Source: Wenzhouxiangella sp.
GTDB taxonomy: Bacteria; Pseudomonadota; Gammaproteobacteria; Xanthomonadales; Wenzhouxiangellaceae
Assembly: GCA_007118895.1 (NCBI GenBank)
Contig: SKQS01000134.1
Span: 1-37,487, forward strand
Direction: 5' to 3'
DNA length: 37,487 nt
The position numbers and the translations under genes are program-made. Position 1 is the stretch's first letter; every line of letters starts with the position of its first letter. Of this stretch, positions 1 to 7,204 are shown piece after piece. The notes under the pieces were generated by a model, which saw nothing but the letters and a program-made list of their open reading frames with translations, was not told the DNA's origin and made no database searches.

Positions 1-1236
1 CGCTGGGGTTATGGCTGGAAGATGGGCCCGTTCGAGCAGTGGCAGGCCGCCGGCTGGCGCAGGGTCGCCTGCCTGATCGAGGATGATATCGAGTCGGGCA
101 AGGCCGAGGTCGACGTCGTCCTTCCGAAATGGGTCGGCGATGTCGACGGCGTGCACGGACCGGGCGGCTCCTATTCGGGCGCTACCAACCAGGTCAGTCC
201 GCGACCGGACCTGGCCGTCTACCAGCGCCAGTACCAGCCTGTACGACTGGTTGGAGAAAGCAGCCATGATGGCCAGACCGTGCATGAAACCGACGCCATT
301 CGGCTGTGGACCCTGCGCGATGATGTGCTGATCGCCAGCCTGAAGACCAAGATGGGCGTGATCGACAATGGCGTGGTCGAGGGCCTGAACGCCGCCCTGG
401 ACAAGGCCGAAGCCGAATTCGACGGCCTGGTGATCTGGCAGCCCAGGGGCCCCTTCTCGGCAGGCGCCAATCTGAAAGCCGCGGCCGAAGCCATCCAGCG
501 CGGTGATTTTGACAGCGTGCGGGCGCTGGTCAGTGGCTTCCAGGCGGCAAACCTGCGCCTGCGCTATGCCGCCGTGCCATCGGTTGCCGCCGTGCGTGGC
601 CTGGCACTGGGCGGAGGCCTGGAGCTGGCGATGCACGCCAGCCGTCGTGTCGCCCACCTGGAAAGCTACATGGGCCTGGTCGAGGCCGGCGTCGGGCTGC
701 TGCCCGGCGGCGGCGGCCTGGCAACGCTGGCCATGCAGATCAACGCCGATACCGCGGCCGGCGATACCTACCCGCTGCTGGAAAAGCGCTACAAGCAGGT
801 TGCCATGGGTCAGGTCTCCGGCTCGGCACTGGAAGCGAAGGAAATGGGCTACCTGCGACCGGAAGACCTGGTCGTGATGCATGAACACGAGCTGCTGCAC
901 GCCGCCCACGGCGTGGTCCGCGCCCTGACCGCAGCCGGCTACCGACCGGACCTGGCCGGACGAACCATTCCGGCTGCCGGCGATGTTGGCGTGGCAACGC
1001 TGAAGATGCTGCTGGTCAACATGCTGGAAGGCCATTTCATCTCCGAGCATGATTTCGAGATCGGCAGCCGCATCGCCACCGTGATCTGCGGCGGCGAAAT
1101 CGACCGCGGCACCCCAGTCAACGAAGACTGGCTGCATCACCTGGAGCGCGAGCATTTTCTGGAGCTGTGCGCGATGGAAAAAACGCAGGAGCGCATCGCC
1201 CACATGTTGAAGACGGGCAAGCCGCTCAGGAACTGA
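1..1236 (+). CDS. 3-hydroxyacyl-CoA dehydrogenase / enoyl-CoA hydratase fusion, 3' part only
   Basis: The frame is open from base 1, so the gene starts upstream of the window and only the last ~411 codons are present. The first residues (RWGYGWKMGPFEQW) look like the end of a 3-hydroxyacyl-CoA dehydrogenase C-terminal domain. About 100 residues later a crotonase-type domain begins: FSAGANLKA and VRGLALGGGLELAMHA resemble the oxyanion-hole segments, and GLVEAGVGLLPGGGG the active-site Glu segment. A dehydrogenase-first, hydratase-last order is the FadN/YusL arrangement, opposite to E. coli FadB. The protein should hydrate enoyl-CoA and oxidise 3-hydroxyacyl-CoA in beta-oxidation. The thiolase 121 bp downstream on the same strand supports a fatty-acid operon. 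The family assignment is confident; the missing N-terminus cannot be judged. Confidence 0.9.
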   Translation, partial: RWGYGWKMGPFEQWQAAGWRRVACLIEDDIESGKAEVDVVLPKWVGDVDGVHGPGGSYSGATNQVSPRPDLAVYQRQYQPVRLVGESSHDGQTVHETDAIRLWTLRDDVLIASLKTKMGVIDNGVVEGLNAALDKAEAEFDGLVIWQPRGPFSAGANLKAAAEAIQRGDFDSVRALVSGFQAANLRLRYAAVPSVAAVRGLALGGGLELAMHASRRVAHLESYMGLVEAGVGLLPGGGGLATLAMQINADTAAGDTYPLLEKRYKQVAMGQVSGSALEAKEMGYLRPEDLVVMHEHELLHAAHGVVRALTAAGYRPDLAGRTIPAAGDVGVATLKMLLVNMLEGHFISEHDFEIGSRIATVICGGEIDRGTPVNEDWLHHLEREHFLELCAMEKTQERIAHMLKTGKPLRN

Positions 1237-1241
1237 GCGGC
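1221..1241. repeat. Perfect 9-bp hairpin over the stop codon
   Basis: GCCGCTCAG, loop GAA, CTGAGCGGC form a perfect 9-bp stem with a 3-nt loop. The TGA stop (1234-1236) lies inside the right arm. There is no T-run after it, so it is not a classical intrinsic terminator. It may protect the 3' end of the upstream message or pause polymerase before the octamer repeat that follows directly. Confidence 0.7.
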
Positions 1242-1325
1242 GGGTAGAAGGGCAGAGGTGAGAGGGGAAGAAGGAAAATCCATCCCCCAACCCTCTACCC
1301 TTCTACCCTTCTACCCCTCTACCCA
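1242..1325. repeat. Octamer inverted-array hairpin, locus A (GGGTAGAR)
   Basis: The left arm (1242-1273) reads in 8-base steps GGGTAGAA, GGGCAGAG, GTGAGAGG, GGAAGAAG. The right arm (1294-1325) reads TCTACCCT, TCTACCCT, TCTACCCC, TCTACCCA, the complement of the same octamer. The arms face each other across about 20 bases, so the whole can fold into a long imperfect purine/pyrimidine hairpin. It begins six bases after the upstream stop codon and ends about 30 bases before the thiolase start. Its design matches the larger array at 29024-29220. Confidence 0.75.
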
Positions 1326-1356
1326 GACCAAATCAACCGAATGCAAGGAACCAACC

Positions 1357-2535
1357 ATGAGTGACGCCTACATCGTTTCCGCCGTCCGAACCCCCGTTGC
1401 CCGGGCGTTCAAGGGTGGCTTTCGCAATTTCCGCCCGGATGATCTGCTCGCCCACGCCCTGAAATCCGCCCTGGCCGAGGTGCCGGACCTGGATCCGGCC
1501 CGGGTCGAGGACGTGATCGTCGGCTGCGCCATGCCCGAGGCCGAGCAAGGCATGAACGTGGCCCGCATCGGCGTACTGCTGGCCGGCCTGCCTGACAACG
1601 TACCGGGCGTGACCGTCAACCGCTTCTGCTCATCCGGCCTGCAGACCATTGCCATGGCTGCCGATCGCATCCGCCTGGGCGAAGCCGACGTGATGATTGC
1701 CGCCGGCACCGAAACCATGACCATGGTGCCGATGATGGGCCACAAGGTGGCGATGAACCCCAAGGCCTTTGACGACGAAAACGTCGCCATTGCCTACGGC
1801 ATGGGCATTACCGCCGAAAAAGTGGCCAGCGAGTGGAAAGTCATCCGCGAAGACCAGGACCAGTTTGCTTACCAGAGTCACCAGAAGGCGATTGCCGCCA
1901 TTGATGGCGGCGAATTCACCGAGATTCGCCCGGTCACCGTGACCAGCCGCGTACCCGGTCCGGATGGTACCGTCCAGGTGCGCGAATCGGTTGTCGACAC
2001 CGACGAGGGGCCGCGCCGAGACACCACACCGGAAGCGCTGGGTAAGCTCAGGACCGTATTCGACGCCAAGGGCACGGTTACGGCTGGTACCAGCTCGCAA
2101 ATGTCCGATGGCGCCGGAGCCCTGATCCTGGTCTCCGAGCGCGTGGTCAAGGAGCTCAACCTCGAGCCACTGGCCGTGTTCCGCGGTTTCTCGGTCGCCG
2201 GCGTGCGCCCGGAAGTCATGGGCATCGGTCCGATCGAGGCCATTCCGAAGGTCTGCAAGCAGACCGGGATCGCCAAGGATGAGATCGACTGGATCGAACT
2301 CAACGAAGCCTTCGCCGCCCAGGCACTGGCGGTAATGCGCACCGTGGAGCTGGATCCTTCCCGGGTCAACCCGCTGGGCGGCGCAATTGCGCTTGGGCAC
2401 CCGCTAGGCGCCACCGGCGCCATTCTTGCCGCAAAACTGATTCACGGTCTGCAACGTCGCGAGCAGCGCTACGGCATGGTGACGATGTGCATCGGCACTG
2501 GCATGGGAGCGGCCGGCCTGTTCGAGCGGGTATGA
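1357..2535 (+). CDS. fadA: Acetyl-CoA C-acyltransferase (thiolase)
   Basis: This 392-residue thiolase cleaves 3-ketoacyl-CoA in the last step of beta-oxidation. The nucleophilic Cys91 lies in NRFCSSGLQ, the conserved His in [15 protein letters not shown], and the second catalytic Cys in [11 protein letters not shown] near the C-terminus. The reading frame is open back to 1258, but the upstream part translates the octamer repeat. I place the start at ATG 1357 because AAGGA at 1345-1349 is a good ribosome binding site and [13 protein letters not shown] is the standard thiolase N-terminus. It follows the dehydrogenase/hydratase gene and probably shares its transcript, with the repeat hairpin between them. 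It ends against a convergent oxidase gene. Confidence 0.95.
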   Translation: MSDAYIVSAVRTPVARAFKGGFRNFRPDDLLAHALKSALAEVPDLDPARVEDVIVGCAMPEAEQGMNVARIGVLLAGLPDNVPGVTVNRFCSSGLQTIAMAADRIRLGEADVMIAAGTETMTMVPMMGHKVAMNPKAFDDENVAIAYGMGITAEKVASEWKVIREDQDQFAYQSHQKAIAAIDGGEFTEIRPVTVTSRVPGPDGTVQVRESVVDTDEGPRRDTTPEALGKLRTVFDAKGTVTAGTSSQMSDGAGALILVSERVVKELNLEPLAVFRGFSVAGVRPEVMGIGPIEAIPKVCKQTGIAKDEIDWIELNEAFAAQALAVMRTVELDPSRVNPLGGAIALGHPLGATGAILAAKLIHGLQRREQRYGMVTMCIGTGMGAAGLFERV

Positions 2536-2572
2536 ATAAAAAAGTGAGGCGGCGCGGGAGTTGCGCCGCCTC
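2536..2572 (-). terminator. Rho-independent terminator for the minus-strand oxidase gene
   Basis: GAGGCGGCGC (2546-2555) pairs perfectly with GCGCCGCCTC (2563-2572) around a 7-nt loop. Read on the minus strand the stem is followed by ACTTTTTTATT, a proper T-run (the A-run at 2538-2543). It therefore fits termination of the oxidase gene ending at 2726. On the plus strand no T-run follows, so it is at best a weak stop for fadA. A second small stem, CCGGGG/CCCCGG, lies at 2581-2598. Confidence 0.75.
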
Positions 2573-2708
2573 GACCCCCACCGGGGTTGTGGCCCCGGCT
2601 TGCGCCCTTACCAGCAAAAGGGCGATGCTTCCAATTCCACTGCAAACCCTCGACTGTCATTTTCCTTGATGGGAAAAGAATCGGAAATGGCCAATCGGCT
2701 CGGCATCG

Positions 2709-2745
2709 TGTAGGAAATCTGCTCGTCAGCTTGTAGGAAATCTGC
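2709..2745. repeat. 14-bp direct repeat at the 3' end of the oxidase gene
   Basis: TGTAGGAAATCTGC occurs at 2709-2722 and again at 2732-2745, offset by 23 bp. The second copy encodes the last residues of the oxidase (RFPTS); the first lies just past its stop codon. It looks like a short tandem duplication. The rest of 2573-2725 shows no gene. Confidence 0.7.
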
Positions 2746-4060
2746 CATCTCGGCGCGGACGGCCGCGCCAGTCACGCAGCCGATCGGCAAGCTGCAATTG
2801 CCAATAGCGAGCCTGGACCGCGGCCCTGCCCGCCAGTCCGCCAGCCCAGACCGCCCCCCAGCGCTGAAATGCTTCCAGCCGTTCTCGGCAGCCAGTCAGG
2901 GCCTCGGCCATGATTTCTCCGCCCAACGTGGTAACGGCCATGCCGTGACCCCCAAAGGCCAGCGCGGCGCCCAGGCCGTCGGGGGCCAGGTGCAGAATCG
3001 GCATCTGGTGCCGCGCATAGCTCATCCAGCCGCCCCAGGCGTAATCGAAACCCACTCCCGCCAGCTCGGGAAACACCTTGCTGATGTCACGTCGCATCAG
3101 CCGCTCGATCGCAGAGGGGGTGCGATCAGCCATGGATATACGCCCGCCCCACAGCAGTCTTCCGTCGGGCAACGGGCGATAGTAGTCAAAGGCAAAACGG
3201 GTGTCATAAACCGCTACGGGGACCGGAATGCGGGAGGTCAGTCGTTGCCCGAGCGGTTGAGTGACCACGATATAGGTGCCGACCGGCTGAATCGCACCTT
3301 GCAGCCTGCGGTTTAACCGGAGATCGTAGCCTCCAGTAGTCAGGATGACCCGTTCGGCGCGCACGCTTCCCTTGTCGCACCTTGCCTCCCAGCCATCATC
3401 GGTGCGCGATAGCGCGCTGACCGGACTGTGGCCGTACACCATCACGCCGGCATTCTCGAGCTGCCGGACCATACCGAACAGGTATGCCAGCGGCTGGAAA
3501 TGAAAACTGTCCGGCTCGCGCAGACCGCCTCCGTAGCGATCCGAACGGACCAGCTCGGCCAGCTGACGACGGTCCAGGAATTCCAGTTCGAATTGCAGTT
3601 CCTCGGCCAGGCGCCTGCGCATTGCCAGCAGCCGACGATCATCGCCGAACCAGTCTGCCAGCACCACCCCACTTTCGCCCATTCGACAATCCAGCTGCCA
3701 GCGCGCGATCCGCTCGGCCAACAGCCGCACGCCATCGCGCGTCCAGTGGTGCAGCCGGCGAGCCCGATCCCTGCCGAGCTGGGACAGCAGACGCTCGTTG
3801 GCCAGTGAATAGCCGGCGAACACGAAGCCGCCATTACGCCCGGATGCGCCGTTTCCCGGCTCACCGGCCTCGATCACGATGACGTCGCGATCCCCGCGCT
3901 CGACCAGACTCTGGGCGGTGCTCAGGCCTCCCAGGCCAGCGCCGATGATCAGCGTGCGACACTGCTTCTGGCCAATCAGACGAGCGATGGCAGGCGCATC
4001 ACTGCCAACCTGGTCGCGGTACCAGGTCTGCCGATGGAACCTAGCGCCGATCGGTGTCAT
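2726..4060 (-). CDS. FAD-dependent oxidoreductase (DAO / PuuB-like amine oxidase family)
   Basis: This 444-residue protein has a Rossmann dinucleotide-binding motif GAGLGG at about residues 40-45, an acidic strand end (VIVIEAGEPG) and the GASGRNGGF segment at about 71-79, typical of DAO-superfamily enzymes such as gamma-glutamylputrescine oxidase and D-amino-acid dehydrogenases. The C-terminal GALAFGGHGMAVTTLGGE is the usual second FAD contact. There is no signal peptide, so it is probably cytoplasmic. Start ATG 4060 is preceded by AGGAAC. It is divergent from phhA with ~90 bp between, which could share regulation, but I see no clear PhhR/TyrR-type box. The substrate cannot be told from sequence; polyamine or amino-acid catabolism is the likeliest area. 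Confidence 0.85.
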   Translation of the reverse strand: MTPIGARFHRQTWYRDQVGSDAPAIARLIGQKQCRTLIIGAGLGGLSTAQSLVERGDRDVIVIEAGEPGNGASGRNGGFVFAGYSLANERLLSQLGRDRARRLHHWTRDGVRLLAERIARWQLDCRMGESGVVLADWFGDDRRLLAMRRRLAEELQFELEFLDRRQLAELVRSDRYGGGLREPDSFHFQPLAYLFGMVRQLENAGVMVYGHSPVSALSRTDDGWEARCDKGSVRAERVILTTGGYDLRLNRRLQGAIQPVGTYIVVTQPLGQRLTSRIPVPVAVYDTRFAFDYYRPLPDGRLLWGGRISMADRTPSAIERLMRRDISKVFPELAGVGFDYAWGGWMSYARHQMPILHLAPDGLGAALAFGGHGMAVTTLGGEIMAEALTGCRERLEAFQRWGAVWAGGLAGRAAVQARYWQLQLADRLRDWRGRPRRDGRFPTS

Positions 4061-4150
4061 CGAACAAGTTCCTGCCGAGCCCGGTTCACGGGGGCAAGAC
4101 GCCGCTCGATGCTAAAATCATGGATATTCAAGACACACCGGTTTACTGAC

Positions 4151-4951
4151 ATGGGCAAATCAACCAAGTACGAAGCGAAGATTCCTGACGAAAACGGCAT
4201 TATCCACTACAGCGAGGATGAACACGCGGTGTGGGCGGAGCTGTACCAGCGTCAGATCAAAATCATCGAAGGCCGGGTCTGCAAGGAATTCATGGACGGC
4301 CTGGAGATGTTGAAGCTGCCTGAGAACCGCATTCCCCAACCCGGGGAGATCTCCGAAGTGCTGATGGAGCGAACCGGATGGCAGGTAGCGCCGGTGCCGG
4401 CATTGATCAACTTCGATGACTTCTTTCGTCTGCTTTCCGAGCGCCGCTTCCCCGCTGCCTCTTTCATTCGCAGCCGCGAGGAAATGGACTACCTCCAGGA
4501 GCCGGACATTTTCCACGAGATTTTCGGCCACACGACCATGCTGACCCACCAGGCTTTCGCCGACTTCACCGAGGCCTATGGCAAGGCCGGGATGCGGGCC
4601 TCCAAGGCCGAGCGCGTGCTGCTGGCCAGGCTTTACTGGTTTACCGTCGAATTCGGTCTTCTCCAGACCGCAAGCGGACTGAAAATCTATGGTGGCGGGA
4701 TTGCGTCATCACCCGGAGAGACCGTCTATGCCCTGGAAAGCGATGAACCGATTCGCCGCCCTTTCGATCCCGTCGATGCCCTGCGCACCCCGTATCGCAT
4801 CGATATCTACCAGACCGTCTACTACGTACTGGATCGCATGGATGACCTGTTCGGCCTGGCTCAGCAGGATCTGCATGCCCTGATCCGCACCGCCCGGACG
4901 CTGGGCGAGTTCACCCCAACCTATCCACCCAAGCAAAAGGAGGCCGCCTGA
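4151..4951 (+). CDS. phhA: Phenylalanine 4-monooxygenase
   Basis: This enzyme converts phenylalanine to tyrosine using tetrahydrobiopterin or a related pterin, O2 and non-haem iron. The protein is 266 residues, the usual length for the single-domain bacterial form without the regulatory ACT domain. The iron ligands are visible: His122 and His127 in DIFHEIFGHTTM, and Glu167 in FTVEFGLL. Start ATG 4151 is chosen because MGKSTKYEAKIPDENGIIHY begins the conserved region; the frame is open upstream to 4034 but that stretch looks non-coding. The ribosome binding site is weak. phhB follows two bases after the stop, so the two are surely co-transcribed. Confidence 0.95.
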   Translation: MGKSTKYEAKIPDENGIIHYSEDEHAVWAELYQRQIKIIEGRVCKEFMDGLEMLKLPENRIPQPGEISEVLMERTGWQVAPVPALINFDDFFRLLSERRFPAASFIRSREEMDYLQEPDIFHEIFGHTTMLTHQAFADFTEAYGKAGMRASKAERVLLARLYWFTVEFGLLQTASGLKIYGGGIASSPGETVYALESDEPIRRPFDPVDALRTPYRIDIYQTVYYVLDRMDDLFGLAQQDLHALIRTARTLGEFTPTYPPKQKEAA

Positions 4952-4953
4952 TC

Positions 4954-5292
4954 ATGTCCGATGCCCTTACCGAAAAGAAATGCACGCCCTGTGAGGGAGG
5001 CACCGATCCACTCAAGCGCGATCGAGTAGACACCCTGCTGGCCCAGGTTGCCGGCTGGCAGCTGTCCGAGAACGGCAAGGCCATTCATCGGCGCTTCGAG
5101 TTCAAGGGTTTCTACAAGACCATGGCCTTCATCAACGCCATGGCCTGGATCGCCAACAAGGAAGCCCACCATCCGGACTTCGAGGCCGGCTACAACTACT
5201 GCCTGGTCACCTTCACCACCCACGCCATAGACGGCCTGTCGGAGAACGACTTCATCTGTGCCGCCAAGGTAAACGAGCTGCTGGATGAGTAA
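4954..5292 (+). CDS. phhB: Pterin-4a-carbinolamine dehydratase
   Basis: This 112-residue protein dehydrates the 4a-hydroxy-pterin released by PhhA so the cofactor can be reduced and reused. The dehydratase signature KEAHHPDFEAGYNYCLVTFTTHAIDGLSENDF contains the active-site histidines (His72, His73, His90). The N-terminal CTPCEGG segment is common in the proteobacterial subgroup. AAAGGAGG in the end of phhA provides a strong ribosome binding site. Its last eight bases overlap the start of the moxR-type gene (ATG 5285), implying translational coupling to a functionally unrelated set. Confidence 0.95.
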   Translation: MSDALTEKKCTPCEGGTDPLKRDRVDTLLAQVAGWQLSENGKAIHRRFEFKGFYKTMAFINAMAWIANKEAHHPDFEAGYNYCLVTFTTHAIDGLSENDFICAAKVNELLDE

Positions 5293-6238
5293 GCCCGCCG
5301 CGCGGAATGCCCCGGTATCGGAGCTGACCGATGAACTGGCAGCGGCAGTGGCAGCCGTCAACGAAGTCATACTGGACAAGGCCGAGGCCGTCGATCTGGC
5401 CTTCTGCGCCTTGCTGGCCGGCGGCCACCTGCTGATCGAGGATTTACCCGGTGTCGGCAAGACCACGATGGCGCACGCCATGGCAATCGCCCTGGGCGGC
5501 AGCTGGCAACGCATCCAGTTCACCAGCGACATGCTGCCGGCAGACATCACCGGCGTTTCGGTTTACCGGCGCGATGAGGAACAGTTCGAGTTCCACCACG
5601 GGCCGGTCTTTGCCAACGTCGTCCTGGCCGATGAGATCAACCGGGCCACACCGCGCACCCAGTCGGCGTTACTCGAGGCCATGGCCGAAGGGCAAGTGAC
5701 CGTCGACGGCAAGACCCATGCGCTGCCAGCCCCGTTCTTCGTCATCGCCACCCAGAACCCTACCGACCTGGTCGGCACCTACCCGCTTCCCGACTCACAG
5801 CTCGACCGCTTCCTGTTGCGCACCCGACTCGGTTACCCGTCGGCCGAGGAAGAGCGGCAGCTGCTGATCCAGCGTGACCGCCGCGACCTGCTGGCCGAAA
5901 TGAAACCGATCCTGGATCCAGCGCGGCTGGCAGAGCTGATCGCGATAGCGCGCAACGTGCATCTGTCTGAACCGGTACTCGATTACATCCAGGCCCTGGT
6001 CGAAGGCAGCCGCAACCATGCCGCCGTGGTCAATGGTCTGTCACCTCGTGCCGCCCTGGCGCTGGCGCAGTCGGCGCGCGCCCATGCCCTGATCCAGGGC
6101 CAGGATTTCTGCCTGCCGGACAACGTGCGCACGGTGTTTCCGGCGCTTGCCGGACACCGCCTGCAGACCCTGCCGGAAAGCGGCATCGGTGGTGATGCCG
6201 TGGTCCAGGAGATCATTGACGCCACCGCGGTTGCCTGA
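5285..6238 (+). CDS. MoxR-family AAA+ ATPase
   Basis: This 317-residue AAA+ ATPase has Walker A GVGKT (56-60), Walker B VVLADEIN (112-119), a sensor-1-like VIATQNPTDLVGTYPLPDSQLDRF and a C-terminal lid domain ending in SPRAALALAQSARAHALIQG. MoxR proteins act as chaperones that help assemble or activate partner complexes, usually with DUF58 and von Willebrand or transglutaminase proteins encoded next door, as here. The ATG lies within the last codons of phhB. The exact client is unknown; the downstream DUF58 and transglutaminase proteins are the obvious partners. Confidence 0.93.
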   Translation: MSKPAARNAPVSELTDELAAAVAAVNEVILDKAEAVDLAFCALLAGGHLLIEDLPGVGKTTMAHAMAIALGGSWQRIQFTSDMLPADITGVSVYRRDEEQFEFHHGPVFANVVLADEINRATPRTQSALLEAMAEGQVTVDGKTHALPAPFFVIATQNPTDLVGTYPLPDSQLDRFLLRTRLGYPSAEEERQLLIQRDRRDLLAEMKPILDPARLAELIAIARNVHLSEPVLDYIQALVEGSRNHAAVVNGLSPRAALALAQSARAHALIQGQDFCLPDNVRTVFPALAGHRLQTLPESGIGGDAVVQEIIDATAVA

Positions 6239-6241
6239 TCC

Positions 6242-7204
6242 ATGTCGATTTCAGCGACCGGTCGTCTTCGCGGGCTGCTGGATGACTGGATTCGGCGGCG
6301 CGGCCCGGTAACTCCGCCGCTCACCCTGCGCTATCGGCAAATCTACATCCTGCCGACAGGATTCGGCTGGCTGCTCGGATTGCTGATGTCAGCGATGCTG
6401 ATCGGCAGTCTCAACTTCAACAACAACATGGGCCTGCTGACAACATTCCTGGTGGCTGGCCTGGCCGTCAACTCCATGTTGCTGGCCTACCGCAATCTCG
6501 AGGGCCTTGCCATCCGGCACTGCGCTGCCCGCCCGGTATTCGCCGGTCAGCAGCTGGCGCTCAGGATCGATATTTCCGATACCTCCAACCGGAGCCGCCC
6601 CGGCCTGAAATTCATTCGCCCCGAAGGCACTGGCGAAACGGCGACTGCTGCAGCCCATCAGGCCAGTGTCAGGCTGACGCTGCCAACCGCACGACGTGGC
6701 TGGATGAAGCTCGGCAGGATTCGGCTGGAGACCACCCATCCGCTAGGCCTGTTCCGCGCCTGGTCCTGGTTCTGGCCGGAGCGACGTTTCCTGGTCTGGC
6801 CCACACCGACCAGTCCGGCCCCGCCGCTGCCGCGTGACGGCGGTCGCCAGACCGGACGACTGAGCAAGCCGCGGCCGGACGGTGAGGAGTTTCACAGCCT
6901 CAGACCCTGGCGGGTCGGCGATCCGCTGCACCGGATTGCCTGGAAGTCCAGCCAGCGCCATCAGACCCTGCTGTCGCGTGAATTCCAGCAGGAACAGGCC
7001 GAGGTAATCCACCTCGAGCTGGCGCGCGCGCCCGGCGCCGATCTGGAGCGCCGAATCAGCATTGTCACGGCGTGGGTACTGCAGGCCGACGCCGAGGGCC
7101 TGAAGTGGGTACTGGATACCGGCGCCGAGCGCTTCGGGCCGGAACGCGGCCAGGACCATCTGCACCGATGTCTGCGGGCGCTGGCCGGGTTTGGACAAGG
7201 CTGA
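6242..7204 (+). CDS. DUF58 domain membrane protein
   Basis: This 320-residue protein has two membrane-spanning segments at about residues 38-85 (TGFGWLLGLLMSAMLIGSL and LLTTFLVAGLAVNSMLLAY), then a soluble part with the DUF58 core GEEFHSLRPWRVGDPLHRIAWKSSQRH. DUF58 proteins are regular partners of MoxR ATPases; their molecular role is not settled. The gene starts three bases after moxR and its TGA stop overlaps the next gene's ATG (TGATG at 7202-7206), so the three genes form a coupled operon. Confidence 0.9.
   Translation: MSISATGRLRGLLDDWIRRRGPVTPPLTLRYRQIYILPTGFGWLLGLLMSAMLIGSLNFNNNMGLLTTFLVAGLAVNSMLLAYRNLEGLAIRHCAARPVFAGQQLALRIDISDTSNRSRPGLKFIRPEGTGETATAAAHQASVRLTLPTARRGWMKLGRIRLETTHPLGLFRAWSWFWPERRFLVWPTPTSPAPPLPRDGGRQTGRLSKPRPDGEEFHSLRPWRVGDPLHRIAWKSSQRHQTLLSREFQQEQAEVIHLELARAPGADLERRISIVTAWVLQADAEGLKWVLDTGAERFGPERGQDHLHRCLRALAGFGQG

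Noticed and set aside
4061-4150. PhhR/TyrR box or sigma-54 promoter in the phhA upstream region
   Set aside because: Only half-site-like GTTTAC and an isolated TAAAAT are present; no paired TGTAAA-N6-TTTACA and no -24/-12 motif.
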